From contig CM046333.1 of NCBI GenBank assembly GCA_025403435.1, positions 30,773,521 through 30,837,520 on the forward strand: a stretch of DNA of 64,000 bases, written 5' to 3'. Every line of letters starts with the position of its first letter. Within the stretch, counting starts at the first letter, position 1. Made by a program: the position numbers and the translations under genes. Of this stretch, positions 50,413-61,169 are shown in pieces. The DNA comes from Artocarpus heterophyllus. Lineage: Eukaryota > Streptophyta > Magnoliopsida > Rosales > Moraceae. Under the pieces are notes generated by a model. The model worked only from the letters and a program-made list of their open reading frames with translations, was not told the origin of the DNA and did no database searches.

Positions 50413-50784
50413 ATGGATAGGAAATGGATGTGGGATTTTTTATTGCCTAGAGAGTATGTGAATGGTGTGGAAGAGTTCTTGAATTTTGCCAAAAGTCATG
50501 CTAATGGTGATAAAATTCGGTGTCCTTGTGTTCAATATGGAAACCATATATTGCATCCAATTCCAATTGTTAGAGGACATTTATTTCGAAATGGAATTAT
50601 AAGTAGTTATCAAACGTGGCATTTTCATGGCAAGTCTAATTTCAATCCAACTTTACTAAGTAAAGAAAAGCAAGCTATTGTGGAGGATAATATGGATGAT
50701 CAAGACAATATAGTTGACATGGTCAATGATTTAGAAGAACACTTTGTGCACCATCCGGATTTATATGAATATTATCATGTGTAG
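50413..50784 (+). pseudogene. Transpos_assoc domain exon of CACTA-2 transposase (N-terminal part only)
   Basis: A 123-codon open frame, starting MDRKWMWDFLLPREYVNGVE, carries the N-terminal transposase-associated domain of plant CACTA proteins: EEFLNFAKSHANGDKIRCPC, then a TWHFHGKS motif. This domain normally precedes the TNP2 transposase, but here the reading stops after 'HPDLYEYYHV' and hairpin repeats follow. It is therefore a truncated remnant with its own stop. The start Met is the conserved one for the family. Confidence 0.85.
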
Positions 50785-50805
50785 CAAATGTTTATTACAA
50801 ATTTT

Positions 50806-51075
50806 TCACAACGGCTTTTGCAAAAATCATCGTGTAAAAGTATCTTCGACGACGGTTTTTTTCAAAAACCATCGTGGAATATATAGATTCCACGACCGTT
50901 TTCAAAAAATTCAAAAATTTGAAGAATTATTGTTCCACGACCTTTTTGTAAAAAACCGTCATGGAAGATAGATCTTCACCGATGGTTTTTCAAAAAGCAG
51001 TCGTGGAAGGCCAAAAAACAGTCGTAAAAGACCCAGCCTTCCACGACTGTTTTTCGACAAAACGGTCGTGAAAGG
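50806..51075 (+). repeat. Internal hairpin-repeat block of CACTA-2
   Basis: Another set of the subterminal palindromes (for example ACGACGGTTTTTTTC and AAAAACCATCGTGG near 50849-50879) lies between the Transpos_assoc exon and the second gene. Subterminal repeats normally sit only at element ends, so this block suggests an internal junction between two element copies, perhaps the scar of losing TNP2. Confidence 0.75.
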
Positions 51076-51139
51076 TGGATTCTTCAAATTTTTAAAATTC
51101 GCGGCACCCACCTATATCTATGCACGCCCAAGGTTCCTA

Positions 51140-51490
51140 ATATGCCTCACTCTCCTCTCTCAAATCCCTCTTTCTATCTCTCTAAAACCTCTCTTTCTCT
51201 CTCTAAAATCCATCACTCTCTCTCTAAACTTGCCTCCACTGTGCCGCCATCACCTTCACCATGCTGCCAGCACCTCCACCAGGCCGCCCTCACCTCCACC
51301 TCTGGTAAGCTCCCCCTCCCTCTCTCTCTCCTCTTCCCCCTTGCCCCCACCCCCAACCCAACGGCCCCCTCAACAACCCCCCCACCCCCCTCTTCCCCCT
51401 TCCCCACCCCCTGCGGCCCCCTCACCAACCCCCCCACCCCCTTCTTCCCCCTCGTGCGCCCAGCCCCACACCCCCCGCGCTCCCCTCGCC

Positions 51491-51528
<38 letters not shown>

Positions 51529-51612
51529 ACCCCCCTCTTCCCCCTCGCACGCCTAGCCCCCCCACCCCCCGCATCCCCTCGCCCAGCCCCCCCTCCCCAC
51601 ACCCGCCCCTCG
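51140..51612 (+). repeat. CT-rich then C-rich tract with a 36-base C run
   Basis: CTCTCT-type sequence (51150-51235) passes into increasingly C-rich sequence with an uninterrupted run of 36 C at 51493-51528. The long frames seen through it on both strands are compositional artefacts. The complementary G-rich strand has strong G-quadruplex potential. Confidence 0.85.
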
Positions 51613-52080
51613 CCCATCTGTGAAATTGTGTAATTAAAGTTGTAAAGATGTGCATAATGTGTACTATGTGAGGATATGTAAATATGTACAATTGGAGTTG
51701 GAATTATGTGAATCTGTGTAATTTGTGGAATTATATGTGTAATTGAAATTGTGAATTTGTCAATATGTGTAACATGTGAAATGAAATGATTTTGTGAAAT
51801 TATGTTGTTGAAATTGTAAACTTGTGAATATGTGAAGATTTGAATTCGTCAAATTATGTCAATATATGTAAAGTTGTGCATATGTGTAATATGTGAGGTT
51901 ATGTAAATATGTGTAAAATGTGAAATTATGTGATTATATGCAATTTGTGAAATTAAATATGTAATTGAAATTCTAAATTTGTGAATAAGTGTAATATGTG
52001 AAATTGTGTGAAAATGTAAGAAATGGAATATGTGAGATGTGAATATGTGTAGTTTATGATTTAATATTAGTATGTATGTG
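51613..52080 (+). repeat. Degenerate minisatellite-like tract, TATGTGAAATTGTG-type units
   Basis: Irregular reiterations of phrases such as ATGTGTAATATGTGAAATT over about 450 bp, just before the TNP1-like gene. It probably forms the 5' leader or an intron of that gene. Confidence 0.6.
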
Positions 52081-52109
52081 CTAGTTTTGAAATACTTTGC
52101 ACAGGTACA

Positions 52110-53338
52110 ATGTCTCGCCCCATTGATAGTAACAAGTACGAGGACAAGTACGAAGACTGCACTCCATCTTCATCGCAATATAGCAAGGGAAACCAACTCA
52201 GTAAGCCACGAAGGCGAATGGAATTTGATCCAAAAGTAGACTTTGAGCAAAGGGGTACATTAATGAAAAAAATTCATAGGATGAGAAAGAAAGGTTTAAG
52301 AATTGAAGTAACTTTTGATTCAAAAGGCCAACTGGAAGGCACACCTGGCCATGAATTAAGCAGTTGGATTGGTGTCCTCAATCGAGAGCACGTTCTGATA
52401 TGGACAAAAGATTGGAGGTTTTAGGATTTAGATAAAGTAAAAGATGTGATTTGGAGAGAGATATATGCAGCTTTCACAGTCGAGGATTGGTATAGGAAAA
52501 GGGCTTTGAAGGTTTGTGGAATTAGCAAAAGGGTTCAGATCTGACCTCTATGTTACCTTTGTACAGCCATACCTTTCTATTCCGGAGGAGGGTGAGAATG
52601 TATATAAACAGCCTCCTACGGTAGTACACTACTACCCCTCCATAAACGATGACGATTCGGAAGCTTTTGTGAGGTATCAACATTCGACCGAATTCCAACT
52701 GCTATCATCAAACGCAAGAAAAATGCGAGCAGAGAATGAATACTGCTTTATGGTTGGTCAAGTCGGATATAGAGAGCTTGAGCAATCCTTGGTACGTTAA
52801 TATCTTACTCATATCACATATATCAATTATTCTATCATTACTATGTTGCTAACATAGCATAATACAGTTTGCAAAGATGGGCGTGCTACCAACACGAGAG
52901 GAGTTGTGGGTCAAATCATGTCAAGGTCCCGATGGCCAGTTCAAAAATCCAAAAGTAGTTGAAATTGGGAAATTGATTGTAAGTTTACTGACCACGAACA
53001 ATTAATTTGTAATTTAATACCAGATCAAGGATTGCTTAAATAACATGGTTGTGTTGTTTTATAGGATGAATACACAATGCAACAAAGTCAAGGGAGCTTC
53101 CAATCGATCGATAATGATGACATTTTGACGAGGGCACTAGGGAAACCGGAACATTCAGGACGTGTCTGCAGTCAATCGAAGTATGTGAAGCAATCTCAAT
53201 ACTTCGACCTCTAATCAGATACTTCAAAATTGAATTCTGAAATGTCAAAAATACAGATGGAGATTGCAAAACTACGGGGTCTTGTGACGGAGCTCATTTC
53301 CCAAGGACGTGGCAAGTCGACGGATGATAGCATCTCAT
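52110..53338 (+). pseudogene. TNP1-like (plant Transposase_24) gene of CACTA-2, broken
   Basis: Exon 1 (MSRPIDSNKYEDKYEDC...) leads into GTLMKKIHRMRKKGLRIEV and DVIWREIYAAFTVEDWY, with a stop at WRF* (52422-52424) and a frameshift at about 52515. Then VEKYQ-like sequence is replaced by a readable 'FRSDLYVTFVQPYL' and 'GQVGYRELEQSL'. Two introns keep GT/AG borders: donor GTACGT near 52795 with acceptor before TTTGCAAAG, and donor GTAAGT near 52980 with acceptor before GATGAATAC. The end, ILTRALGKPEHSGRV and VKQSQYF, is the classic finish of Transposase_24. This kind of protein (TNPA/TNP1 type) is known to bind subterminal repeats in En/Spm. Stops make it inactive. Confidence 0.8.
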
Positions 53339-53430
53339 AATGCAACAGCGTCAAAGCTAGTTGTAACCCTCCCAATAATGTAGCAGAAGGTCTAGAAGCT
53401 CCAGAAGCTTCAGAAGCTCCAGAAGTCTAA

Positions 53431-53948
53431 TTGTCACCTCCTCATCAAGAGCCCGAACAATGTAAGCTCTTCGTTGAGGATAGAGTTAATGGTGGGTGTG
53501 CACTTGTTGCGCTTAGGAAGGTGTGGATGAAGAGTCTTCGAACTGATAAAGTTCATGGACAACTATTAGGGGAAGAGAACGTGCGCATTAGCATCACTAC
53601 ATTAGAGTTAGAACAGCTGAATTGCCTGTTCCAACACTTGAAGCAACAACTGTGGGTGAAGCAGCCGGAAGCTTCATCGTATGGCCAAAGAGGTTAGTTG
53701 AAGTCATCGCATTGACGAAGACGAGTCGAGCGCCTAGCCATGTTCCGCAAGATCTAAGCAGAAAGAAACGCAAAAAAAAGACAAGCTCTATAAAAGCAAG
53801 AGAATCACAACCTGAGGTAGAACAAGAACAAGAGCAAACCGTTGCTAATGAGCAACTGCAAGCATTTAAATTCGCTTTAGTACCTCAAGAATTTATGCAG
53901 TTAGCTCTATACGTACATTCTTTCATGCGCAATAGGTCGACGATTTAG
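53431..53948 (+). pseudogene. DUF8039-like domain and linker of the CACTA-2 second gene
   Basis: Frame 1 opens 'EPEQCKLFVEDRVNGGCALV' and runs to LLGEENVRISITTLE. After a one-frame shift at about 53620 the reading continues as PVPTLEATTVGEAAGSFIVW PKRLV, the order seen in DUF8039 of plant CACTA proteins. A basic and then acidic linker (SRKKRKKKTSSIKA, EVEQEQEQTV) follows; the basic cluster could be a nuclear signal. This is continuous with the Ulp1 domain downstream. Confidence 0.7.
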
Positions 53949-54149
53949 TGCCCAATACCAGTAAATGTCACTGGCAATGAATTCCCTATCTAGGTGGGGT
54001 ATGAAGACGTTTACTACTTCATCAACTTTGATAAAATCGGGCAAACTATATCCTGGTATACCTCAGGTAATAACTTCATCCTTATTTCATATTTTTAAAA
54101 TATAGGTAGAGTTGTACTGTGCTTTCAAATAATTGACTATTTTTTTCTA

Positions 54150-54770
54150 TTGTAGTTTTTTGGCGGAATATTGTGAACTTCAAGGCTTGGCACAAAATTT
54201 CGGCTTCATATCTCCGGCCATTGTTTCAAGTGCTGCAAGAGACCTACAGAGTGATCGTAGAGAGCATGCCACATTACTCCTCCACCTATTAGCTCAAGCA
54301 CTGAGGGGGAAATTATTCTTCCTACCATACAATGTTGGAGAACATTGGATGTTGGAGCTTATTTCGACAGGGGAGGACCAAATATATTGGTTTGACCCCC
54401 TTGGACACCCATCACGTGAGGATTTTATATCAATCACGAGATTGTAAGTATTAATATTCTCTTATAAATTTAAATTAAATGTTTTTAGTCCCATATATTT
54501 CTATCGTCTATTAATTCATTTAAAAATGACAGATTGTTAGGGCACTTAACGATTGGAAACTTCAAGCGGAAAGCGGCATCACAAACCGACCGAACGGAAC
54601 ACTATATTCCAAACGTAAGTGTCCAAGACAACAAGGAAATGTAGAATGTGGTTTTTTTATTCTACATTTCATGCAAGATATAATTACAAGTGGTATACAA
54701 GCTTTAGGAAAAAAGGATTTTTATATACATACGGATATACATGAAGTTAGATTATAGTGGAAATAATTTG
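54150..54770 (+). pseudogene. Ulp1-like (C48) cysteine protease domain of CACTA-2
   Basis: Reading in two blocks: FLAEYCELQGLAQNFGFISP to GEHWMLELISTG and IYWFDPLGHPSRED (to 54447), an intron with donor GTAAGT at about 54444, then LGHLTIGNFKRKAA and, after a frameshift, QQGNVECGFFILHFMQDI (about 54620-54680). The expected catalytic set is visible: His in GEHW, Asp in WFDP, Gln and Cys in QQGNVECG. Ulp1 proteases cut SUMO-type modifiers; in plant CACTA and MULE elements such domains are known but their job is unclear. The core residues survive although the gene is frameshifted. Confidence 0.8.
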
Positions 54771-54984
54771 TAAATAGGTATGTGCTCTTTAGATAGATAG
54801 ATGGAGATAGTAGATAAATAATTGCCGAAAATAGCTCAAATGTAAATGATCTTGTAAATACCTAGAAATTTCAATATACTCTAATTTTTGTATGCAATCA
54901 GGGCCTTGTTGTAATGGATAACACACAGGACTGGCCATCCTATAGGAAAACAAAAATTTTGGCAAATTTTTTTTGGGGGGAATA

Positions 54985-55455
54985 CCAATTTTCCACGACG
55001 GTTCCACGAAAAATAGTTGTGGAAAGGGGGGGATTCCATGACAGTTTTGTGAAAAACCGTCGTGAAATCCCCCTTTCCACCACGGTTTTTCAAGAAATCG
55101 TCGTGGAAAGGGTGGGATTCCATGACGGTTTTTTGCAAAACCGTCGTGGAAAAGGGGGGATTCCACGACAGTTCAAAACCGTCGTGGAATCTCCCCTTTC
55201 CAGAGCCGTCGTGGAATCCCCCCCTTTCCACGACGGTTTCACAAAAAACCGCCGTGGAATCCCCACTTTCCACGAGAAACCATCGTGGAATCCCACCCAA
55301 TTTTACCTCTCCTTGCGCCAATTTTTGTATTACACGACGGTAAAAAACCATCGTGAAAACTCCACATTGTACCACGACTGAAGCTTTCACGATGGTTTTT
55401 TGACCATCGTGAAATTTTTTCACGACGGTTATATAACCGTCGTGGAATCCACAGT
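54985..55455 (+). repeat. 3' subterminal hairpin repeats of CACTA-2
   Basis: About ten CCACGACGGTTTT-type palindromes with GGGGGATTCC-like spacers (for example around 55111-55149, 55220-55258, 55405-55444). They mirror the 5' array and end directly before the terminal repeat. Confidence 0.88.
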
Positions 55456-55469
55456 TTATAGTAGTGACA

Positions 55470-57614
55470 TCTAGTTCACTATATAACTCAAAATTTTTTA
55501 TTAATTATTTCAAGAGGTTTAAAATTTTTTTACATATAAAGTAGAGCTCAACGTTACAGTCATTGGCCTATTATTTGTCATTACTTGTAATAGAAAATCT
55601 TGGACTTGCTCGGCATGCACAGAAAAGGTGGGTGGATCCATGATCTCTAATTGCAAATCTTGTAAAACATTAAAATATTCAAGCACATGAAAAGATTAGT
55701 TTACTAAATTATTAGTAGAACGTGGTGGGTACCTCGGATTTGGGCACAACATTAGGTTACTGTTAATTACTGTTCTTGGGCCCGTACACGTCTTTAATTA
55801 GATGTTGATCTTATCGTTTGTTGAGTAATCAATGAGGATTTATAATAAATTAATCTGAAAGGCGGCAAGTTTTCACAAGTTATTAGGTTTTCCGTTGGAA
55901 AGCTAATTGCCTATAAAAAATTATGAAAAAGATGTCAAGCGCTTGATAATCTTTTCGATTAGTCAAAATTAGACCAAGATTAATTTATGTACGACAACGA
56001 CATAATAAACTATGATTGGCTGGATAAGTTTAATTCGTTACAAATGGTGCTCATTTCTAAGTCTATGAGGCAAATTACATACAATGCAAGTGAAAATATA
56101 AATTTATTAGTAAGGTTTAAAATCTCCCAAAGAAAGTAGTTATACTAGTTAGTATTTGATCTGGTCATGTCTAGTTGTCTGACCTATACGTGTTTCGAGT
56201 TGGCAATGTCCTGGAATTTCTTCTGTCAAGTTGAGGCTAGATATTGTCGGCTCTGTTCATCTTGACAATCTATGTGAAAGGTCTTTTATCTTATTTTAGT
56301 GAGAAATAAAAATAATTAATATTTTTGTACATATGTGGGTGTGTGTATTTTTTTTTTCCTGCAAAGATAGTAATGGTAAATATGTTGCATGTTTGGGTGC
56401 ATATTTTTGTGTGTCGAATGATATGTTACCGATTATCACAGCCGTGAAACTAATGGACCATTAAGTTCAAAAAATAATTAATGGACTATTTTTTTTTTAA
56501 CTTTTGGTGCTTTTGGAATTAGGCTGAAACCAATAGTTAATTTGCATACTAATCATGACTGAACATAGTTGCATGTATATATATGACTGTTATGGAAAAT
56601 ACTAGAAAACTAACTCTTCTTGTAAATCCACTATATTGTTTATGATTTTGTCGGTTTGCAAAAACAAAAATTTGAAAGGCGCGAAATCAGCATATATAAT
56701 TAGGTAATGCTATGCGTATTTAGAAGCACATGAGATTGGACGACAATGTTCTTGACCACACATAAAAGGTATAAATAAAATTAACATAACACGTGAAAAC
56801 AGCTCCAAAAAACAAAAAAAAAATGCATTAGCAGAAGAAATCACATTGATCTTTATTGATTTATTGATTTATTTTTTTATGTCTTGACTTACGGAGAATC
56901 TATTAAATATGATATGATAAAACCGCTGTAATATGATAGAAAGAGGCTTGAAAAGGGAGTTAATTTTTAGCTAAGAAGTATATATTCGCTGGTATAATGA
57001 CATTTTTTACTTTGATAAGCACAAAATGGATATGAATCTGAGAGAGAGAGGGGATGATGGTGAAGTATGATGCCGATCCGGACAAGAAAGAAATGGGTAA
57101 TTCGGATTGGTCAGTAGTTTCCACTAAGGAAATATATGATTGGCTTAGCAGAACTCAGGGTTGGTTTTGGTCCCTTGCGTGGAGAACCCCTTTTGGCGCC
57201 CCATATATTTTTCGTCCTTGATATTAATTTTTAATAGACCTACACAATGATATTTCAACATCATCTCCTTTACTTTAGCGAAATTGCAGCAGATGATCGT
57301 TAATTAGCAAAAAGCAATGAAATTAAAATAAAAAAAAAGACAGTAAGATTTCAAATTTTAATTGGAAAAAAGGGATCAAATTTCTAAAAATAATTTCAAA
57401 ATTTAGACAAATACCCTTGTCGTCGACAGGCCGGATGACCCCCTATACCTCGAGGAGGACCATTGTGGCGGTAAGCAGACCTCATTGGGATGGTCCGCAG
57501 ACTTCATCATGACAATCTGTAGACATCGTCGCAATGAGCAACCACTTTGAGAGGACAATAATTTTCTTTGGGGGCTCAACAACATATATTGTCTAGTGGG
57601 GGAGACAACTAGGT
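55470..57614. other. AT-rich intergenic DNA
   Basis: No gene or repeat family recognised. A GC-richer patch at about 57415-57600 has no clear reading. The last five bases, TAGGT, are the left target duplication of the solo LTR. Confidence 0.6.
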
Positions 57615-59793
57615 TGTAACACCTCGAAATTAATTAAGTATTGTTAATGTATGAAATGTTGAATTAATGCACCATGATGTAATTTGAACTTAATTTAATT
57701 ATTTTGTGATATTTTCAAGTTAATGTTGCTTCTAATTATTTTTAATCACTCTTAATTATTTTTATTTGTTATTTTGAATTTTTAAACAAAATAATTTGTC
57801 AAATGCTCAATATGTCCCATGTTGAAAACCATGTATGGGACATGGTTTTGCACTAGGAAAACCACTCCATTCTCTCTCTATTTATTCCTCTCTTCCTTTC
57901 CTTTCCTTTCTTCTCACCCTCCTTCTCTACTCCTCTCTTTCTCTCCCACACTGCCTCTCTTTCTCTCTTTCCCTCTCTCAATTTTTGATTCAAAAATAAA
58001 GCTCAAGCTTCGATTCTCAGCGGATTGGAAGCTCGGGAACACGTTGGAATAATCACAAACTTAGATTCAAGCTCAAAATTCAAGGTTAGATTGTTTATTT
58101 TTCAAATTTTCAAACTTTGCCCCAATTTCCAAATTTTCTTAAAATGTTGAAATCCGAGTTATATAAGCTTAGGAAACCTTCAATCCAAGTTAGTAAGATT
58201 CAAATGATGTAGAATCTAAGCTTGATTTGATAAAAAATGGATTAAACCAAGTTTTTCTTTTTTTCTCTATTTTCAAATTTCATTGAAAATTTCTATGTAA
58301 ATCTTGTTCAAATGTGTTTAAAAGTGTTCTAGTATGTTTATCTATCATTTATGATCATTATGCATGCTCTGGGAATTGGAAAACTGGTTGGAAATGAAGA
58401 TTTGAGCTTAAGGAGGCCAAAGCTCGTATTTGAAAATTTCTAGATTTTTCCAGCTCGGCAGGCCGATGTTGAGCATCAGCAGGCCAGACTTATGAGTTTA
58501 GCATGTCGGACTCATCGCATTGGCAAGCCAAACCTAGAGACAATTCTATAGGCCGGTTCTGTACAGTTGGTAGGCCGAACTGTGGAGTTTGCCAGGCTGA
58601 ACCAAAAAGTTTGGCAAGCCAACCGGCCTCATAAAAAATGACCATTTTCACCCGTTTTCACTGTTCTAAACCTAGATTGAGATTTTAACTTTATAGTATA
58701 ATTTTACGAACGTAAATGGCACATTAAAACACCATGAGATAGCTTAATGGTGTAGAATATCCTAAGCTAGATATTGATGAACTTAGTTTACATTTAAGGT
58801 CATTTATGTTTTCGTGAAGCTAGTGTATAACAAGTTGAGACTACGATGTTGAGCACTGGTGTAGGATATTGAGGTAGGACTCTTACCCCTTCTTTGGTAG
58901 CCATGTTTTTAAATGATTTTAGCCTCAAAGTAAATTCCTTCAAAATGTTTTCCATGAATGATTGGAAAAGATTTTTATCAGTTGTTTTCATAAACTATTG
59001 AATAAGGTGATATTCATAATGAACCGCATAATGAATGTAAATGAGTACACTTGGTAAAATGAGATTTGAATAATTATAGAAATGCATAAATAAGCATGAT
59101 GCCATACTCAGAGATTAGGTCGTGTAGAGTGCGACCTTGGGGGTAGGTCCTAAAACTCAATTGGGCCTCTACGGTGGTGATATCTATGCTTTGCCCAAAA
59201 AAAGATAATAAGATCCTTTCTGGGCGAACAATGAACTATTTTTGGTGAGCATGATTCAATTGAGTTTATTTATTTAATTCTGTTTTGCAAATATTTTTTT
59301 CTAAACAATAAATTTCATATTTAAATGAAATGATTTTAAATTCCAATCCTACTAAGCCTTTTGTTCACATTTTACTTGTTTTCAAACCTTTCCCCCTCTA
59401 GATGGAATTCATCTTAGGACCAATTGGGAGGCTACCAATCAGACTCACGAGCTATAAAAGATTTGTGTAGGTTTTTTGCATTGACTAATCAAGACATGTA
59501 ACATTTTAATTTCCCATTTCTTATATTGGACTATGGTTGTAACTTTAATTATTGTCGATACTATATGTGTACACACTAACGTGGGTTTGGTGAGGCCCAA
59601 TCCTTACTTATTTGCTTTTATTGTTTTATTTTGTCTTATTTGCTTTTGTTATTTCGATAATATATTTAAAAAGTTTTAAATTTATCGATTTTTCAAAACC
59701 AACTAAATTCTTTAATTGATAATTTTTAACTAAAATTTGCCTAATTAAATAAATTAATCTACCACGTCACCTCTCGAATTTTGAGGCATGACA
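57615..59793 (+). mobile_element. Solo LTR of the gypsy A family (gypsy C)
   Basis: TGTAACACCTCG to GAGGCATGACA, 2179 bp, colinear with the gypsy A and B LTRs. The CTATTTATT box is at 57879, a decayed near-palindrome array at 58455-58630, and the conserved inverted repeat is degraded to TAAGCCTTTTGTTCA at 59353-59367. It is flanked by perfect TAGGT duplications (57610-57614 and 59794-59798), and there is no internal element sequence on either side, so it is a solo LTR from recombination between two LTRs. Confidence 0.92.
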
Positions 59794-59834
59794 TAGGTTT
59801 CATGGACTTACAATAGTAGAAATTGTAGATTACA

Positions 59835-60225
59835 CGACGGTTTAAAACCGTCGTGTTATGTTTTCATGACGGTTAAAAAACCATCGTGTAATCGTCCGTC
59901 GTGGTACCAACAAAACTTTTCACGACGGTTTTTTCTAGTCATAGAATCCTTATTTTGGTGGGGTTATAGGATCTTGGGACAAGGCTACCACGATGGTTTT
60001 CACTAAAAACCGTCATGAAACGCTAATCTTCGTGTAAGGCAAGAGCTTACACAATAATTTTTATGAAAACGGACGTGTATTCTATGCCTTACACGACGGT
60101 TTTCATAAAAACCATTGTGTAAGCTCTAAGCCATTATGTTTCCTAAAAACTGTCGTGTTTTGTAAAAACCGTCGTGTAAGGCTTTTTTTCACGACGGTTT
60201 TCATAAAAACCATCGTGAAAAAGTT
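59835..60225 (+). repeat. Left subterminal hairpin repeats of CACTA-3
   Basis: Several inverted pairs of CACGACGGTTTT and AAAACCGTCGTG, for example 59834-59857, 60085-60121 and 60189-60220, separated by short unique spacers. Confidence 0.8.
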
Positions 60226-61165
60226 GGTCTGAAGAGAAAGAAATAACCAAAATTTTTGGTTTTCCATAATATGTATAGTCTCATATTTTCACTATTAATA
60301 CAATGCCCTGACTTCATAATCACATAATTACATTGAACTATAAAATTTTTACAAAATCATATATATATAGTTACATTGTAAAGTCATGTACTCTTTTTAT
60401 ACTTGCACAAGAGTTGATGGATTATTGATGTCTAAGTCCATGTCTTTATGTGTGAGATAAAGAAACGATAATAAAAATAAATAGAATTAACAAAAATATT
60501 GAAAATAAAACTAATTAACTAAAACACAAACACATAGTCATAGAAGCTTTTTATCAAACATGTGGTGGGCATCACAATAATACTTAGGCATCATAAACAC
60601 AAAAAAGTAACCTATTCTCATGTCAAAATGCTAAATGTTGTTCAAAGTTCTTTCAAACACAAAATACAAGTAATATATACGAAATGAAAAATAACAAAGT
60701 AATGTAATAATATTAAAACTAAAACTAAAGCTAAATAGCACTAAAATAACCAAATAATACTAAGTTTAAACTAACTATATCACTAAAACTAAAACTAATG
60801 GTTTGAAACTTACCAACAGTGGTGGAGTCCGAAGAACGTCAAGGGAGGAGTCAAACGACAGCGGAGTCGATGGAATGTCAAGGGACGAGGATGAACGACA
60901 ACAAACGGCGCCAAGTTTGTTGGGGGTTGGGTCGAATATGGTGGGGTCGTGGAGAGAGTGAAAGTAGAATGTCAAAGTCCACGGAATGTGATGGGTAGTC
61001 AGGTTCGTCGGTGGCTAGGCCGTGGGGGGAGGAATTAGAGAGAGAAAGGGGAAAGAGATGCAGGTTTGAGAGTTAGAGAGGGTTTGAGTTGGAGAAATTT
61101 CAAATAAATAGAGAAAGTCATGGCATTGGTGCATGCTTAAATTTGGGCAGGGGATTAAACATTTC
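60226..61165. other. Central non-coding part of CACTA-3
   Basis: AT-rich to about 60780, then GC-richer with GA-rich tracts to about 61130. Short frames on the minus strand are not recognisable proteins. Confidence 0.5.
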
Positions 61166-61169
61166 GAAT

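Larger units (their letters stand above)
49599..55466 (+). mobile_element. CACTA (En/Spm) transposon, CACTA-2 (5868 bp)
   Basis: It begins CACTACTACAAATT and ends TTTATAGTAGTG, matching terminal repeats of the CACTA superfamily. It is flanked by the 3-bp duplication ACA (49596-49598 and 55467-55469), as this superfamily makes. Subterminal regions at both ends are packed with CCACGACGGTTTT/AAAACCGTCGTGG palindromes. It encodes a Transpos_assoc exon and a TNP1-like/DUF8039/Ulp1 gene, but no TNP2 catalytic domain, so it should not move by itself. Confidence 0.93.

Noticed and set aside
51068..51691. Long proline-rich and glycine-rich frames on both strands
   Set aside because: They come from the CT- and C-rich tract; all frames are open because the sequence is low in A/T, and no protein family is recognisable.
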